NCBI GenBank assembly: GCA_963704595.1
Contig: OY969922.1
Coordinates: 1,550,001-1,614,000 of the forward strand
Reading direction: 5' to 3'
Origin: Acuticoccus sp963704595
Lineage (GTDB): Bacteria > Pseudomonadota > Alphaproteobacteria > Rhizobiales > Amorphaceae
DNA length: 64,000 bases
In this document: positions 47,247 to 56,729 of the stretch, piece by piece
Layout: every line of letters starts with the position of its first letter
How positions within the stretch are numbered: the first letter of the stretch is position 1
The notes under the pieces: model-generated
Database searches by the model: none
What the model was told of the DNA's origin: nothing
What the model saw: only the letters and a program-made list of their open reading frames with translations
Made by a program: the position numbers and the translations under genes

Positions 47247-48641
47247 TTGGGTTCATTCCAGCGCGTCCCGATGGGCGACCGCATCAAGACGCAGCGGCGC
47301 ACGCGTGGGTTGACACAACGTGAGCTTGCGGATGCGGTCGGCGTTTCGGCGGCCTATCTCAGCCTGATCGAGAGCGACAAGCGGCAGATCGGCGGCAAGC
47401 TCCTGCGCCAGATCGCCGACGAGCTCGGCGTCACCACCGAGACCTTCACCGCACTCAGCGACGACCGCCTCGCCGCCGACCTCGACGAGGTGTCCCGCAC
47501 CCTCGGCGAACAGGTCGAGCCGAATGCCGCGTCGCTCGTCGCGTTCTCGCCGGACTGGGCGCGGATCATCCTCCAGCTCAACGAACGCGTCCTGTCCGCG
47601 GAGGCGCATTCGGACCGGATCGCCGACCGGTTCTGGCGCGACCCGCAGTCGATCTCGTTCGCGCACGACATCCTGAGCCGGATCACCTCGATCCGTTCCG
47701 CCGCTGAGATCCTTGCCGATCTCGCCGACGCCGGCGACGAGACACGCGTCCGCTTCACCCGCACGGTCGTCGGCGAGAGCGAGCGGCTCACCACCGTCGC
47801 CCGGCAGATGATCGAGGCGCTCCAGGCCGGCGCCGGCGAGGACGCCGCGGGCGCCGACGTGCGCGAAGTCGACGGCTTCCTGCAGGACCGCGACTATTAC
47901 TTCCAGGACCTCGAAGATGCCGTGGCGAGGCTCCCGCGGCCTGCCAGCGAGCCGCCGACGAGCCGCTTCCGCACCGCCTGCGCGCTGGTCGAGCGCGAGA
48001 TCGGCGAGATTGTCGACGCAGTGCTCGACGTGCGCGCCTTCCGCACCGAAGGCGCCGTCGTCCGGGCGCGCGGCGCGCTGGTCCGCTACGCCGCCGGTGC
48101 GCTCATCATGCCCTACGACGCCTTCCACGAGGAGGCGATCCGCCACCGCTACGACATCGACATCCTGTGCGACCGCTTCGGCGTCAGCTTCGAGCAGGCG
48201 GGGCACAGGCTCGCCTCGCTGCGGCGGCCGGGGCGGGAGGGCATCCCGTTCGCTTTCCTGCGCGTGGATCCGGCGGGCACCATCTCCAAGCGCCTCTCCA
48301 GCCAGGCGCTGCGGCTGCCGCTGTTCGGCGCGTGCCCGCTGTGGTGCGCGTTCGGCGCATTCGGCGAGAGCGGCCGCACGCTGACCCAGCTTGCCGACAT
48401 GGAGGGCGAGCGCTTCCTCCTCATCGCCCGCGCCACCGACAAGACACGCCAGCACCACGCCCAGCCCGCCGCCCGCTTCTCGGTGATGCTGGGCGCGCCG
48501 GCCGCGCGCCTTGCCGAGATCGTCTACGGCGACAAGTTTCCCGCGGGTCTCCCCAGCGTCGTCACCGCGGCGGGGTACGAGTGCCGCTCGTGCTCGCGCA
48601 TCACCTGCGCCCAGCGCGCCCACGGCGGGGCCGGACTGTGA
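47247..48641 (+). CDS. ScfR-like XRE regulator with a kinase-like dimerisation segment
   Basis: 464-aa regulator of the short-chain fatty acyl regulator type. An XRE helix-turn-helix occupies residues 10-66 (GLTQRELADAVGVSAAYLSLI). The C-terminal DUF2083-like part has the typical YDIDILCDRFGVSFEQAGHRL near residue 303 and the cysteine cluster CRSCSRITC at 446-454. Between them, residues 136-192 (FAHDILSRITSIRSAAEIL, ESERLT) look like a histidine kinase DHp helix pair with H140 at the phospho-acceptor site. No HExxH of IrrE is seen. TTG at 47247 is backed by GGGGGAG. The stop overlaps the receiver gene. Confidence 0.85.
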   Translation: MGSFQRVPMGDRIKTQRRTRGLTQRELADAVGVSAAYLSLIESDKRQIGGKLLRQIADELGVTTETFTALSDDRLAADLDEVSRTLGEQVEPNAASLVAFSPDWARIILQLNERVLSAEAHSDRIADRFWRDPQSISFAHDILSRITSIRSAAEILADLADAGDETRVRFTRTVVGESERLTTVARQMIEALQAGAGEDAAGADVREVDGFLQDRDYYFQDLEDAVARLPRPASEPPTSRFRTACALVEREIGEIVDAVLDVRAFRTEGAVVRARGALVRYAAGALIMPYDAFHEEAIRHRYDIDILCDRFGVSFEQAGHRLASLRRPGREGIPFAFLRVDPAGTISKRLSSQALRLPLFGACPLWCAFGAFGESGRTLTQLADMEGERFLLIARATDKTRQHHAQPAARFSVMLGAPAARLAEIVYGDKFPAGLPSVVTAAGYECRSCSRITCAQRAHGGAGL

Positions 48642-49006
48642 GCCGCGAACCCGTCCGCGCGCTGATCGTGGAGGACGAGCCGGCGATCGCCGAGGCGCTG
48701 GCCTTCCTGTGCGAGCGGGAGGGGATCATCTCGCGCGTCATCAGCAACGGCGCGGCAGCGCTTCCGCTCCTTGCCGAGTACGACGTCCTGATCCTCGACA
48801 TCATGCTCCCCGGCGCCTCGGGTTTCGAGGTCGCGCAGGCGGCGCGGGGCGCCAGCCCCGCACCGAAGATCTGCGTGCTGACGGCCAAGGGGCAGGCCGC
48901 CGACCGGGCGCGGATGACGGCCATCGGCGTCGATGCGTTCGTCACCAAGCCGTTCTCCAACCGTGCGCTGATGGACACGATCAGGTCCCTCATCGCGCCG
49001 GCCTGA
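48638..49006 (+). CDS. single-domain response regulator
   Basis: Receiver domain only, 122 aa. Acidic pocket E12/D13, phospho-acceptor D54 in LILDIMLPGASGFEV, switch threonine in VLTAKG, and lysine in FVTKPFSN. No DNA-binding or output domain follows. GTG at 48638 overlaps the regulator stop (GTGA). Its position between a DHp-bearing regulator and a sensor kinase suggests it carries phosphoryl groups or docks to both. Confidence 0.93.
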   Translation: MSREPVRALIVEDEPAIAEALAFLCEREGIISRVISNGAAALPLLAEYDVLILDIMLPGASGFEVAQAARGASPAPKICVLTAKGQAADRARMTAIGVDAFVTKPFSNRALMDTIRSLIAPA

Positions 49007-49008
49007 CC

Positions 49009-49265
49009 ATGGAGGCGCCGACACCGCCCCCGGCGCCGCCGGCGCAGCCGGCACGCCGCCGTCGCCGCGGCGCCAGGCCCGGGCCGGAGCGCGCGCGGCC
49101 CTGTCGGCCGCGGGGCCCCTCTTCTTCCTGCCGCCCGCGCTCGCCGTGGCCGACCGGGACTGGTCGCTGTTCGGCGTCCCGGCGCTGGTGATCTACGTCT
49201 TCTCCGTCTGGCTCGTCGGCATCATCCTCATCGCGCTGACGGCAGGCCGGCAGGACCGCCGCTGA
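49009..49265 (+). CDS. small membrane protein (probably frameshifted)
   Basis: The gap between the receiver and the sensor kinase encodes, in the frame ending at 49265, a hydrophobic peptide with two likely membrane segments: AALSAAGPLFFLPPALAVA and LFGVPALVIYVFSVWLVGII, ending TAGRQDRR. The ATG at 49009 is in another frame (MEAPTPPPAPPAQPA). Two single-base insertions in the GC-rich 49030-49070 stretch would join them, giving about 84 aa. The stop shares a base with the kinase ATG. It is probably an accessory subunit of the SLC5-type sensor; low certainty on the exact 5' part. Confidence 0.55.
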
Positions 49266-51891
49266 TGCTGCCGTCCAGCCTCGTCCTCCTCGTCGGCGGG
49301 TTCTACGTCGCGCTCCTCTTCGTGATCGCGTTCGCCGTGGACCGGCTGACCGCGAGCGGGCGCTCGCGCGCGATGTTCTCCGGCGTGATCTACACGCTGT
49401 CGCTGGCGGTCTACTGCACGTCGTGGACGTTCTACGGGGCGGTCGGGACGGCGGTGCGCGGCGGCCTGGAGTTCGTCACCATCTACACCGGGCCGACGCT
49501 CCTCCTGATGGCGTGGTGGCTGCTCCTCAGGAAGATGGTGCGCGTCGCCAAGACCCAGCGGATCACCTCCATCGCGGACTTCGTCTCGGCCCGTTACGGC
49601 AAGAGCCGCACGGTCGCGGTGCTTGTCACCGGGGTCGCGGTCGCCTCGGTCACCCCCTACATCGCGCTCCAGCTTCTGGCGGTCAGCCGGTCGTTCGCGG
49701 CGCTGGTGGGGGAGAGCGTCGCCGACACGGCGTTCTGGACGGCGGCGGCGATGGCCTTCTTCGTCATCATCTTCGGCGCCCGACGCCTCAACGCCGACGA
49801 GAGCCAGCCCGGCATCGTCGCCGCGATCGCGTTCGAGAGCATCGTGAAGCTCACCGCACTCCTCGCGGTCGCCGTCTTCGCGATGACGATGATCGGCGGC
49901 GACCCTGTGGACGGCGCAGCCTTCACCGACTGGCACGATGCGCTCGCCGAAGTCGGCGCACTTCCTGAGGATGGCGGCGTGCGGTGGCTCATCCTCACCA
50001 CGCTGTCGGCGGCGGCGATGGTCTGCCTGCCGCGCCAGTTCCAGGTCGGCGTCCTCGAGAACCGGGACGAGAACCACATCGCGCTCGCAAGCTGGCTCTT
50101 CCCGTTCTACCTGTTCCTCACCGCCATCGCGGTGCTCCCCATCGCCGTCGCGGGGCTGACGCGGCTCCCGGTCACGGCCGAGCCCGACCTTTTCGTCCTC
50201 ACCCTGCCGCTTGCAGGCGGCGCCAGCCATCTTGCGCTGTTCGCCTTCATCGGCGGCCTGTCGGCTGCGACCTCGATGGTGATCGTCGCCTCGCTGGCGC
50301 TTGCGGTGATGATCTCCAACCACGTCGTCGCGCCGCTGATCCTGAGGAAGGGCGAAAGCGGCGCGGCGAGCCTGTCGGCCTCCGTGCTCCTCACCCGGCG
50401 GATCGCCATCGCGGGGGTTCTCGCGCTCGGCTACGTCTATTCGCGCACTGCGGCGGGCGGGGTGGGGCTCGCCTCAATCGGCCTCATCGCGTTCGCCGGG
50501 GTCGCCCAGTTCGCGCCCGCACTCCTCGGCGGCCTCTTCTGGCGGGACGCGACGCGGGCCGGCGCCATCTGCGGCCTCGGCGCCGGCGCGTTCGCCTGGC
50601 TCGTCACGCTGCTCATCCCGAGCTTCGGCGCGGGCGAGGTCGTCCTCGATGCGATCCGCACCGTGCTCCTGCCCGGCGACATGGTTGCCGGGCCGGGGGC
50701 GGTGGACCCGCTGGTCTTCGGTGTCGTCGTGTCGCTGGGGCTGAACACGCTACTCTACGTCACCGTCTCGCTCGCCACCGGAAGCTCGCCGATGGAGCGC
50801 ATCCAGGCGACGCTGTTCGTCGATGCGCTGTCCCGCGGCGGGCCGGAGCCGATGCTGCGCCGCTCCGCCAACCGGCGCGATCTCCTCCACCTCACCCAGC
50901 GCATCCTGGGGCCCGCCGAGGCGCACAAGTTGTTCGCCGGCGGTGGCGAGGACGCGGTGGACAGCGCCTTCGTCGCTCGCGTGGAGCGCGAGATCGCATT
51001 CGCCGTCGGCGCCGCGTCCGCCCATACGCTGGTGACGCGCGTTGCGACGGGCGAGCCGCTCACCGTGGACGCCGCGATCTCGCTTCTCGGCGAAACGCAG
51101 GACGCGATCCGCATCGCGCGCGACCTCGGCGTCCGCTCGGTGGAACTCGAACGAACGGCGGAGGAGCTGCGCGCCGCCAACGCCGCGCTGACGAGCCTCC
51201 TCGCCGAGAAGGACGATTTCCTGAGCCGCGTCAGCCACGAGATGCGCACGCCGCTGACCGCGGTGCGCGCATTCGCCGACCTCCTGCGCGACGGCGGGCT
51301 CGACGAGGCGCGCGCCGACCGCTTCCTCGCCATCATCGCCTCCGAATCGGAGCGTCTCACCCGTCTTCTCGACGACATTCTCGACCTGTCGCGCCTGGAG
51401 GCCGGCCGCGCGCCGATCAACTTCGAGAGGCTGGACGCCCGGCGCCACCTGAAGCAGGCGGCTGCCGCGATGGAGGGCTTTGCGGCGCGCCACGGCGTCA
51501 CCATCGATGTCGACGCCGCTGCCCCGCTCTGGGTCCGCGCCGACGCCGACCGGCTGACGCAGGTGCTCGAAAACCTCGTCTCCAACGCCGTCAAGTTCCA
51601 CGGCACGTCGGACCGGATCGCCATCAGCGGGCGCGAGGAGGGCGGCAGCGCCGTGCTGCGGGTGATCGACAACGGCCCCGGCGTCGGCGCGGACGTGCGC
51701 TCCGCGCCTCTTCACCAAGTTCAGCGGCACCGCCGGCGGAGAACAACCCGTCGGGGGCGGGGCTCGGCCTTGCCATCGCCCACGAGATCACTGCAGCACT
51801 GGGCGGCGAGCTGGTGCTGGAGCGGACCGGGCCGGAGGGCTCGGTGTTCGCCGTGCGCCTGCCCCTCGCGGCGATGGTTGCCGACGCCTAG
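49265..51891 (+). CDS. SLC5/PutP-type transporter-sensor histidine kinase (two one-base insertions)
   Basis: About 875 aa. Residues 1-500 form a sodium:solute symporter-like domain with about 13 helices (YTLSLAVYCTSWTFYGAVG, ITSIADFVSARYGKS). After a linker come HisKA (VSHEMRTPLTAVRAFADLL, H658) and HATPase motifs (NLVSNAVKF, DNGPGVG, GAGLGLAIAHEI). Extra Gs at 51704 and near 51735 break the end of the ATPase domain; removing them gives SRLFTKFSGTAAENNPSGAG. This architecture resembles the CrbS acetate sensor. Its TAG stop shares CTAG with gph. Confidence 0.9.
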
Positions 51892-52559
51892 GCGGGCGGG
51901 AAGAGGCTGAGGATCGCGTCCGCCACGTCCTCTCCCGGCTGGCACAGCACGTCGGGGCCGAGGTCGGCGAGCGGCACGTCGGAGTAGCCGTAGGAAAGGC
52001 CGACCATCGGGATCTTCGCGGCGCGCGCGGTCTCGAAGTCGATCCGGCTGTCACCGACGAAGACGGTGTTGGCCGGATCGCCGCCGGCGAGCGCGATCGT
52101 CTCGAGGAGGTGGCGCGGGTCGGGCTTGGAGTGGGGGAAGGTGTCGCCGCCCGTCAGCACGACGAACTGGTCGAGCATCCCGAGCTCGGTGAGGAGCTGG
52201 CGCGCCATGTCCTCGCGCTTGTTGGTGCAGACGGCGAGGGTGACGCCTGCCGCCGTCAGCTTCGGCAGTGCCGCCAGGATCTCGGGGAAGGCGCGGCTGA
52301 GGCGGGTGAGGCGGGTCACGTAGTGTTCGAGATAGGCCGCGTGGATCTCGTCCATGGTGGCGTCGTCCACGACGATGCCGTGCTCGGCCATCGCGGAGGC
52401 CACCATCACGCGCGCCCCCACGCCGATGTGATCGCGGATGATCTCGCCCGGCACCGGCGCGAGACCGCGCTGCTCCAGCACCACATTGGTGGTGTCTACG
52501 AGGTCGGGCGCGGTGTCGACGAGGGTTCCGTCGAGGTCGAAAACGGCGAGACGAGGCAT
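51888..52559 (-). CDS. gph: phosphoglycolate phosphatase (HAD family)
   Basis: HAD hydrolase of 223 aa that removes phosphoglycolate formed by DNA repair or oxygenase side reactions. Motif I DLDGTLVDT near the N-terminus, motif II CTNKRED near residue 108, motif III lysine in KPDPRHL, motif IV VGDSRIDFETA. The ATG at 52559 starts MPRLAVFDLDGT. Other HAD phosphatases of similar size cannot be excluded. Confidence 0.85.
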   Translation of the reverse strand: MPRLAVFDLDGTLVDTAPDLVDTTNVVLEQRGLAPVPGEIIRDHIGVGARVMVASAMAEHGIVVDDATMDEIHAAYLEHYVTRLTRLSRAFPEILAALPKLTAAGVTLAVCTNKREDMARQLLTELGMLDQFVVLTGGDTFPHSKPDPRHLLETIALAGGDPANTVFVGDSRIDFETARAAKIPMVGLSYGYSDVPLADLGPDVLCQPGEDVADAILSLFPPA

Positions 52560-52702
52560 GGCGGCGGGTTCTTTGGCTGGGCGAAAGGGAAGGCGCACCC
52601 TTAGCGGAGAGGCGATCGGGCCGCCACCTCTTGCCTTGTGCGCGCCGAGTTGCTTGAAGCCTTGGAGACGATCAACTCCAGACGCGACAGGGATCTTGTC
52701 CG

Positions 52703-53233
52703 ATGCGTATTGCTGCCCTCGCCGCCATCCTCGCCGTCGCGCTCGCGTCGGTGCCTGCTGCCGCGCAGAACGCTGCGCCTGCCGCGCCCGCCGCCACGCC
52801 GGCCGACGAGGATTTCACCCCCTCCCACCTCGCCGCAGCCCGCAGGCTGATCGACGCCGTGAAGGGCGACATCAACTTCGACGAAATCCTGCCGGGGGTC
52901 GCCGCGCAGACCCGCGACATCTTCACCCGCACCAACCCCGCGCTGACCCGCGAGATCGAGGAGACCACCACGGAGGTCGCCATCGAGATGGTGCAGCGCC
53001 GCGTCGAACTGTCGAAGACGCTGGCGCTCATCTGGGCGCGCCGCTTCTCCGAGCAGGAGCTGACCGAACTCGCCGCGTTCTTCGAGAGCCCGCTCGGCAA
53101 GAAGTACATCGAGACGTTCCCGGTCATCGGGATGCTCTCCATCGGCGCTTCCAACGAGTGGGAGCAGACCCTCGCCGCCGACATGGTGGCACAGGTCCGC
53201 GAGCGCCTGCGCGCCGACGGGCACGCCCTTTAA
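52703..53233 (+). CDS. DUF2059 domain secreted protein
   Basis: 176 aa with a cleavable signal peptide (ending ASVPAAAQ) and an alanine/proline-rich stretch before the DUF2059 domain. Domain features: SEQELTELAAFFESPLGKKYIE near residue 115, the family's most conserved part. Periplasmic, function unknown. Divergent from gph across 143 bases. Thirty-eight bases precede gor. Confidence 0.88.
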   Translation: MRIAALAAILAVALASVPAAAQNAAPAAPAATPADEDFTPSHLAAARRLIDAVKGDINFDEILPGVAAQTRDIFTRTNPALTREIEETTTEVAIEMVQRRVELSKTLALIWARRFSEQELTELAAFFESPLGKKYIETFPVIGMLSIGASNEWEQTLAADMVAQVRERLRADGHAL

Positions 53234-53271
53234 GCCGGCCCTCGCCAAGCACCACCGCCCGGAGCGTTTCG

Positions 53272-54660
53272 ATGAGTGATACCCGCTACGACTACGACCT
53301 CTTCGTCATCGGTGCGGGCTCGGGCGGGGTGCGCGCGGCCCGCATCGCGGCGGGCTACGGGGCGAAGGTCGCCATCGCGGAGGAGCACCGCGTCGGCGGC
53401 ACCTGCGTCATCCGCGGCTGCGTGCCGAAGAAGCTGATGGTCTACGCCTCGCAGTTCTCCGAGGCGTTCGAGGATGCGGCCGGCTTCGGCTGGTCGCGTC
53501 CCGAGGCCTCGTTCGACTGGCAGACGCTGAGCGCCAACAAGGACACCGAGATCGACCGGCTGAACGGCATCTACATCCGCAACCTCGAGAAGGCGGGCGT
53601 GGAGATCGTGATGAGCCGTGCGACGGTCGAGGGGCCGCACGAGATCAGGCTGTCGGCGAGCGAGAAGGTGGTCACGGCCCGCGTCATCCTGATTGCGACC
53701 GGCGGCAGCCCGTGGCTCGACATGACGCTCCCGGGGATCGAGCACATCATCACCTCCAACGAGGTGTTCTACCTCGACGAGCAGCCGAAGCGGATCGCGA
53801 TCGCCGGTGGCGGCTACATTGCCGTCGAGTTCGCGGGCATCTTCAACGGCCTCGGGACGGAGACGACGCTGGTCTACCGCGGCGCCGAGATCCTGCGCAA
53901 TTTCGACGACGAGGTGCGCACCGCGCTGCGCGAGGCGATGGAGGCCCGCGGCGTCCGCTTCGTCCTCAACGACATCTTCACGAACATCGAGAAGGGCGCG
54001 GACGGCCTCACCGCGACGCTGAAGAGCGGCGGCACGCTGAAGGCGGACCAGATCCTGTTCGCCACCGGCCGCGAACCCGCGACGGACGCCCTCGGCCTCG
54101 AGAAGGCGGGCGTTGAACTGGGCCTGCGCGGCGCAATCAAGGTCGACAGCGAGAGCCGTACCAACGTGCCGTCGATCTACGCCGTCGGCGACGTGACGGA
54201 CCGGGTGAACCTCACCCCCGTCGCCATCCGCGAGGGCCACGCCTTCGCCGACGCGGTGTTCGGCGGCAAGCCGACCCATGTCGACCACACGCTGATTCCG
54301 ACCGCGGTGTTCTCGCAGCCGGAGATCGGCACGGTCGGCCTCACCGAGCAGGAGGCGACGGAGACGTTCGACTGCGTCGACGTCTATTCGGCGAGTTTCC
54401 GGCCGATGCTCTACACGCTCTCCGGCCGGCAGGAGAAGATGCTGATGAAGGTGCTGGTGGACGCTGAAACCGACCGCGTTCTCGGCGTCCACGTTCTGGG
54501 CCACGGCGCCGGGGAACTCTCGCAGGTTCTCGGCATCGCGCTCAAGATGCGCGCCACCAAGGCCGACTTCGACGCCACGATGGCGGTTCACCCGACGGCG
54601 GCGGAAGAACTCGTCACCATGCGCACGCCGACCCGGACCCTGCGGCGGAAGGCAGCGTGA
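53272..54660 (+). CDS. gor: glutathione-disulfide reductase
   Basis: NADPH-dependent flavoenzyme that regenerates glutathione, 462 aa. FAD-binding GAGSGGVRAAR near residue 13, redox disulfide GGTCVIRGCVPKKL near residue 44, NADPH site AGGGYIAVEFA near residue 175, second FAD motif YAVGDVTDR near residue 300, and the active-site pair HPTAAEE near the end. GGAG lies eight bases before the ATG. Its stop overlaps the following gamma-glutamylcyclotransferase start, so glutathione redox and turnover genes are coupled. Confidence 0.95.
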   Translation: MSDTRYDYDLFVIGAGSGGVRAARIAAGYGAKVAIAEEHRVGGTCVIRGCVPKKLMVYASQFSEAFEDAAGFGWSRPEASFDWQTLSANKDTEIDRLNGIYIRNLEKAGVEIVMSRATVEGPHEIRLSASEKVVTARVILIATGGSPWLDMTLPGIEHIITSNEVFYLDEQPKRIAIAGGGYIAVEFAGIFNGLGTETTLVYRGAEILRNFDDEVRTALREAMEARGVRFVLNDIFTNIEKGADGLTATLKSGGTLKADQILFATGREPATDALGLEKAGVELGLRGAIKVDSESRTNVPSIYAVGDVTDRVNLTPVAIREGHAFADAVFGGKPTHVDHTLIPTAVFSQPEIGTVGLTEQEATETFDCVDVYSASFRPMLYTLSGRQEKMLMKVLVDAETDRVLGVHVLGHGAGELSQVLGIALKMRATKADFDATMAVHPTAAEELVTMRTPTRTLRRKAA

Positions 54661-55229
54661 CGTTCAAGGTCTTCGGCTACGGCTCGCTGGTCAATCGCGG
54701 CACCCTGCCGCCCTACGTTCATGCCGAGCGGCGGACGGTGAAGGGCTGGCGGAGGGCGTGGCGCAAGCGCTCTCCGGGGCTCGGCGTGGTGGGGGCCTGC
54801 TCGCTCTCGGTGGTCGAGGCGCCCGACGAGGAGATCGACGGCCTCGTCGTCACCTTCGAGGACGGGATGTTGGAGACCATCACCGCCCGCGAGCACAACT
54901 ACGATCCGCTGCGGCTCGCCGATGACCCCGACGTCATCATCTTCCGCGCCAAGGCCGAGGTGGACGACTACGGCGACCACGAGCACCCGATCCTGCTCTC
55001 CTACCTAGACGCGACCGCGCAGGGATTCCTGCGCGAATTCGGTGAGGAGGGCCTCGATCGCTTCATCGCGACGACTGACGGATGGCACGTTCCGATCGTC
55101 GACGACCGGGCCCAACCCCGCTACGCGCGTGCCCAACAACTCAGCAGCGCCGAAGAAAAGCGCATCAATCAATTGCTGCGAAGTGTTGACGCAACGCCGG
55201 TCCGCGCCCAAGAGAAACGATCCGCCTGA
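54657..55229 (+). CDS. gamma-glutamylcyclotransferase-like protein
   Basis: 190 aa of the GGCT/ChaC fold. The substrate loop FGYGSLV is at the N-terminus, followed by VKGWRRAW and the family-like GLVVTFEDGMLETITAREHNYD. The final 25 residues are charged and probably disordered. GTG at 54657 overlaps the gor stop. It probably cleaves gamma-glutamyl peptides such as glutathione to 5-oxoproline; the exact substrate is not visible. Confidence 0.85.
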   Translation: MTFKVFGYGSLVNRGTLPPYVHAERRTVKGWRRAWRKRSPGLGVVGACSLSVVEAPDEEIDGLVVTFEDGMLETITAREHNYDPLRLADDPDVIIFRAKAEVDDYGDHEHPILLSYLDATAQGFLREFGEEGLDRFIATTDGWHVPIVDDRAQPRYARAQQLSSAEEKRINQLLRSVDATPVRAQEKRSA

Positions 55230-55316
55230 ACTGTCGCATGATCGCGCGGGTCGGCAGGATATTCTCACAGATCACTTAGACCGCGCTGAGGTGCGATCGA
55301 GACTGGATAGAACGCG

Positions 55317-56693
55317 ATGACCAAATCGGCATGGAGTCCTTCGAGCTGGCGTCAGAAACCGGCACAGCAGCTGCCAGAGTATCCGGACCAGGATGCGCTG
55401 AAAGCCATGGAAGCCACCCTTGCGACCTATCCGCCGCTGGTTTTTGCGGGCGAGGCACGGGCGCTCAAGGCTGAACTGGCGCGGGTCGGCGCCGGCAACG
55501 GTTTCCTCCTCCAGGGCGGTGACTGTGCGGAGGCGTTTGCCGAGCACCACCCCGACGGCATCCGCGATTTCTTCCGCGTCTTCCTCCAGATGGCCGCCGT
55601 GCTGACGTTCGCCGCCGCCTCGCCGGTGACCAAGGTCGGCCGCATCGCGGGCCAGTTCGCCAAGCCGCGCTCCTCGGCCATGGAAAAGCAGGGCGATCTC
55701 GCGCTGCCGTCCTACAAGGGCGACATCATCAACGACATGGCGTTCACCGAGGAGAGCCGGGTCCCCGATCCGCGCCGGATGGAGATGGCGTTCCGCCAGT
55801 CCGCGGCAACGCTCAACCTCCTGCGCGCCTTCGCGTCCGGCGGCTATGCCAACCTCGACAACGTGCACCAGTGGATGCTGGGATTTGTGGAGGACAGCCC
55901 GCAGGGCCATCGATACCGTAGCCTGGCCGACCGGATCTCCGAGACCCTCGCCTTCATGCGCGCCTGCGGCATCGACCCGTCGACCACGCCTCAGCTTCGC
56001 TCGACCGACCTCTTCACCAGCCACGAGGCGCTGCTTCTGGGCTACGAGGAGGCGTTCACCCGCGTCGATTCAACGTCGGGCGACCACTACTGCACGTCCG
56101 GCCACATGGTCTGGATCGGCGACCGCACGCGGCAGCCGGACCATGCGCACGTGGAGTGGGCGCGCGGAATCAAGAACCCGATCGGCCTGAAATGCGGCCC
56201 GTCGCTGACGCCGGACGGCCTGATCGAGCTTCTCGACATTCTCAACCCCGCCAACGAGGCGGGCCGGATGACGCTGATCTGCCGCTTCGGCGCCGACAAG
56301 GTGATCGACCACCTGCCGGGCCTCGTCCGCGCGGTGGAGCGGGAAGGGCGCAAGGTCGTCTGGTCGTGCGATCCGATGCACGGCAACACCGTGTCGGTTT
56401 CCGGCTACAAGACGCGGCCGTTCGACCGCATCCTGAAGGAGGTCCAGTCCTTCTTCGCGGTGCATCGCGCGGAAGGCACGCACGCCGGCGGCATCCACAT
56501 CGAGATGACCGGCAAGAACGTGACCGAATGCACCGGCGGCGCCCGGCCGGTGACGGCCGACACCCTGTCGGACCGCTACCACACCCAGTGTGACCCGCGC
56601 CTCAACGCGGAGCAGGCCATCGAGCTCGCTTTCCTGATCGCCGAAAACCTGCAGGCGGAAAAGCGGGACCGCGGCGCACGGGTCGCCGCGTAA
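55317..56693 (+). CDS. class II 3-deoxy-7-phosphoheptulonate synthase
   Basis: First step of the shikimate pathway, condensing phosphoenolpyruvate and erythrose-4-phosphate. Plant-like class II enzyme, 458 aa: FLLQGGDCAEAF near residue 62 with a metal cysteine, KPRSS, GIKNPIGLKCGPSL near residue 282, WSCDPMHGN near residue 345, GGIHIEMTGKNVTEC near residue 385. The ATG at 55317 has no strong ribosome-binding site in view. A perfect hairpin follows the stop. Confidence 0.95.
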   Translation: MTKSAWSPSSWRQKPAQQLPEYPDQDALKAMEATLATYPPLVFAGEARALKAELARVGAGNGFLLQGGDCAEAFAEHHPDGIRDFFRVFLQMAAVLTFAAASPVTKVGRIAGQFAKPRSSAMEKQGDLALPSYKGDIINDMAFTEESRVPDPRRMEMAFRQSAATLNLLRAFASGGYANLDNVHQWMLGFVEDSPQGHRYRSLADRISETLAFMRACGIDPSTTPQLRSTDLFTSHEALLLGYEEAFTRVDSTSGDHYCTSGHMVWIGDRTRQPDHAHVEWARGIKNPIGLKCGPSLTPDGLIELLDILNPANEAGRMTLICRFGADKVIDHLPGLVRAVEREGRKVVWSCDPMHGNTVSVSGYKTRPFDRILKEVQSFFAVHRAEGTHAGGIHIEMTGKNVTECTGGARPVTADTLSDRYHTQCDPRLNAEQAIELAFLIAENLQAEKRDRGARVAA

Positions 56694-56700
56694 CAAGTGT

Positions 56701-56729
56701 CCGGCCGCAGCCTCAGGCGCTGCGGCCGG
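56701..56729. terminator. hairpin between DAHP synthase and a small minus-strand gene
   Basis: CCGGCCGCAGC (56701-56711) and GCTGCGGCCGG (56719-56729) form a perfect 11-bp stem with a seven-base loop. No T-run on the plus side. The right arm codes for the last residues of the small minus-strand gene. Confidence 0.6.
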
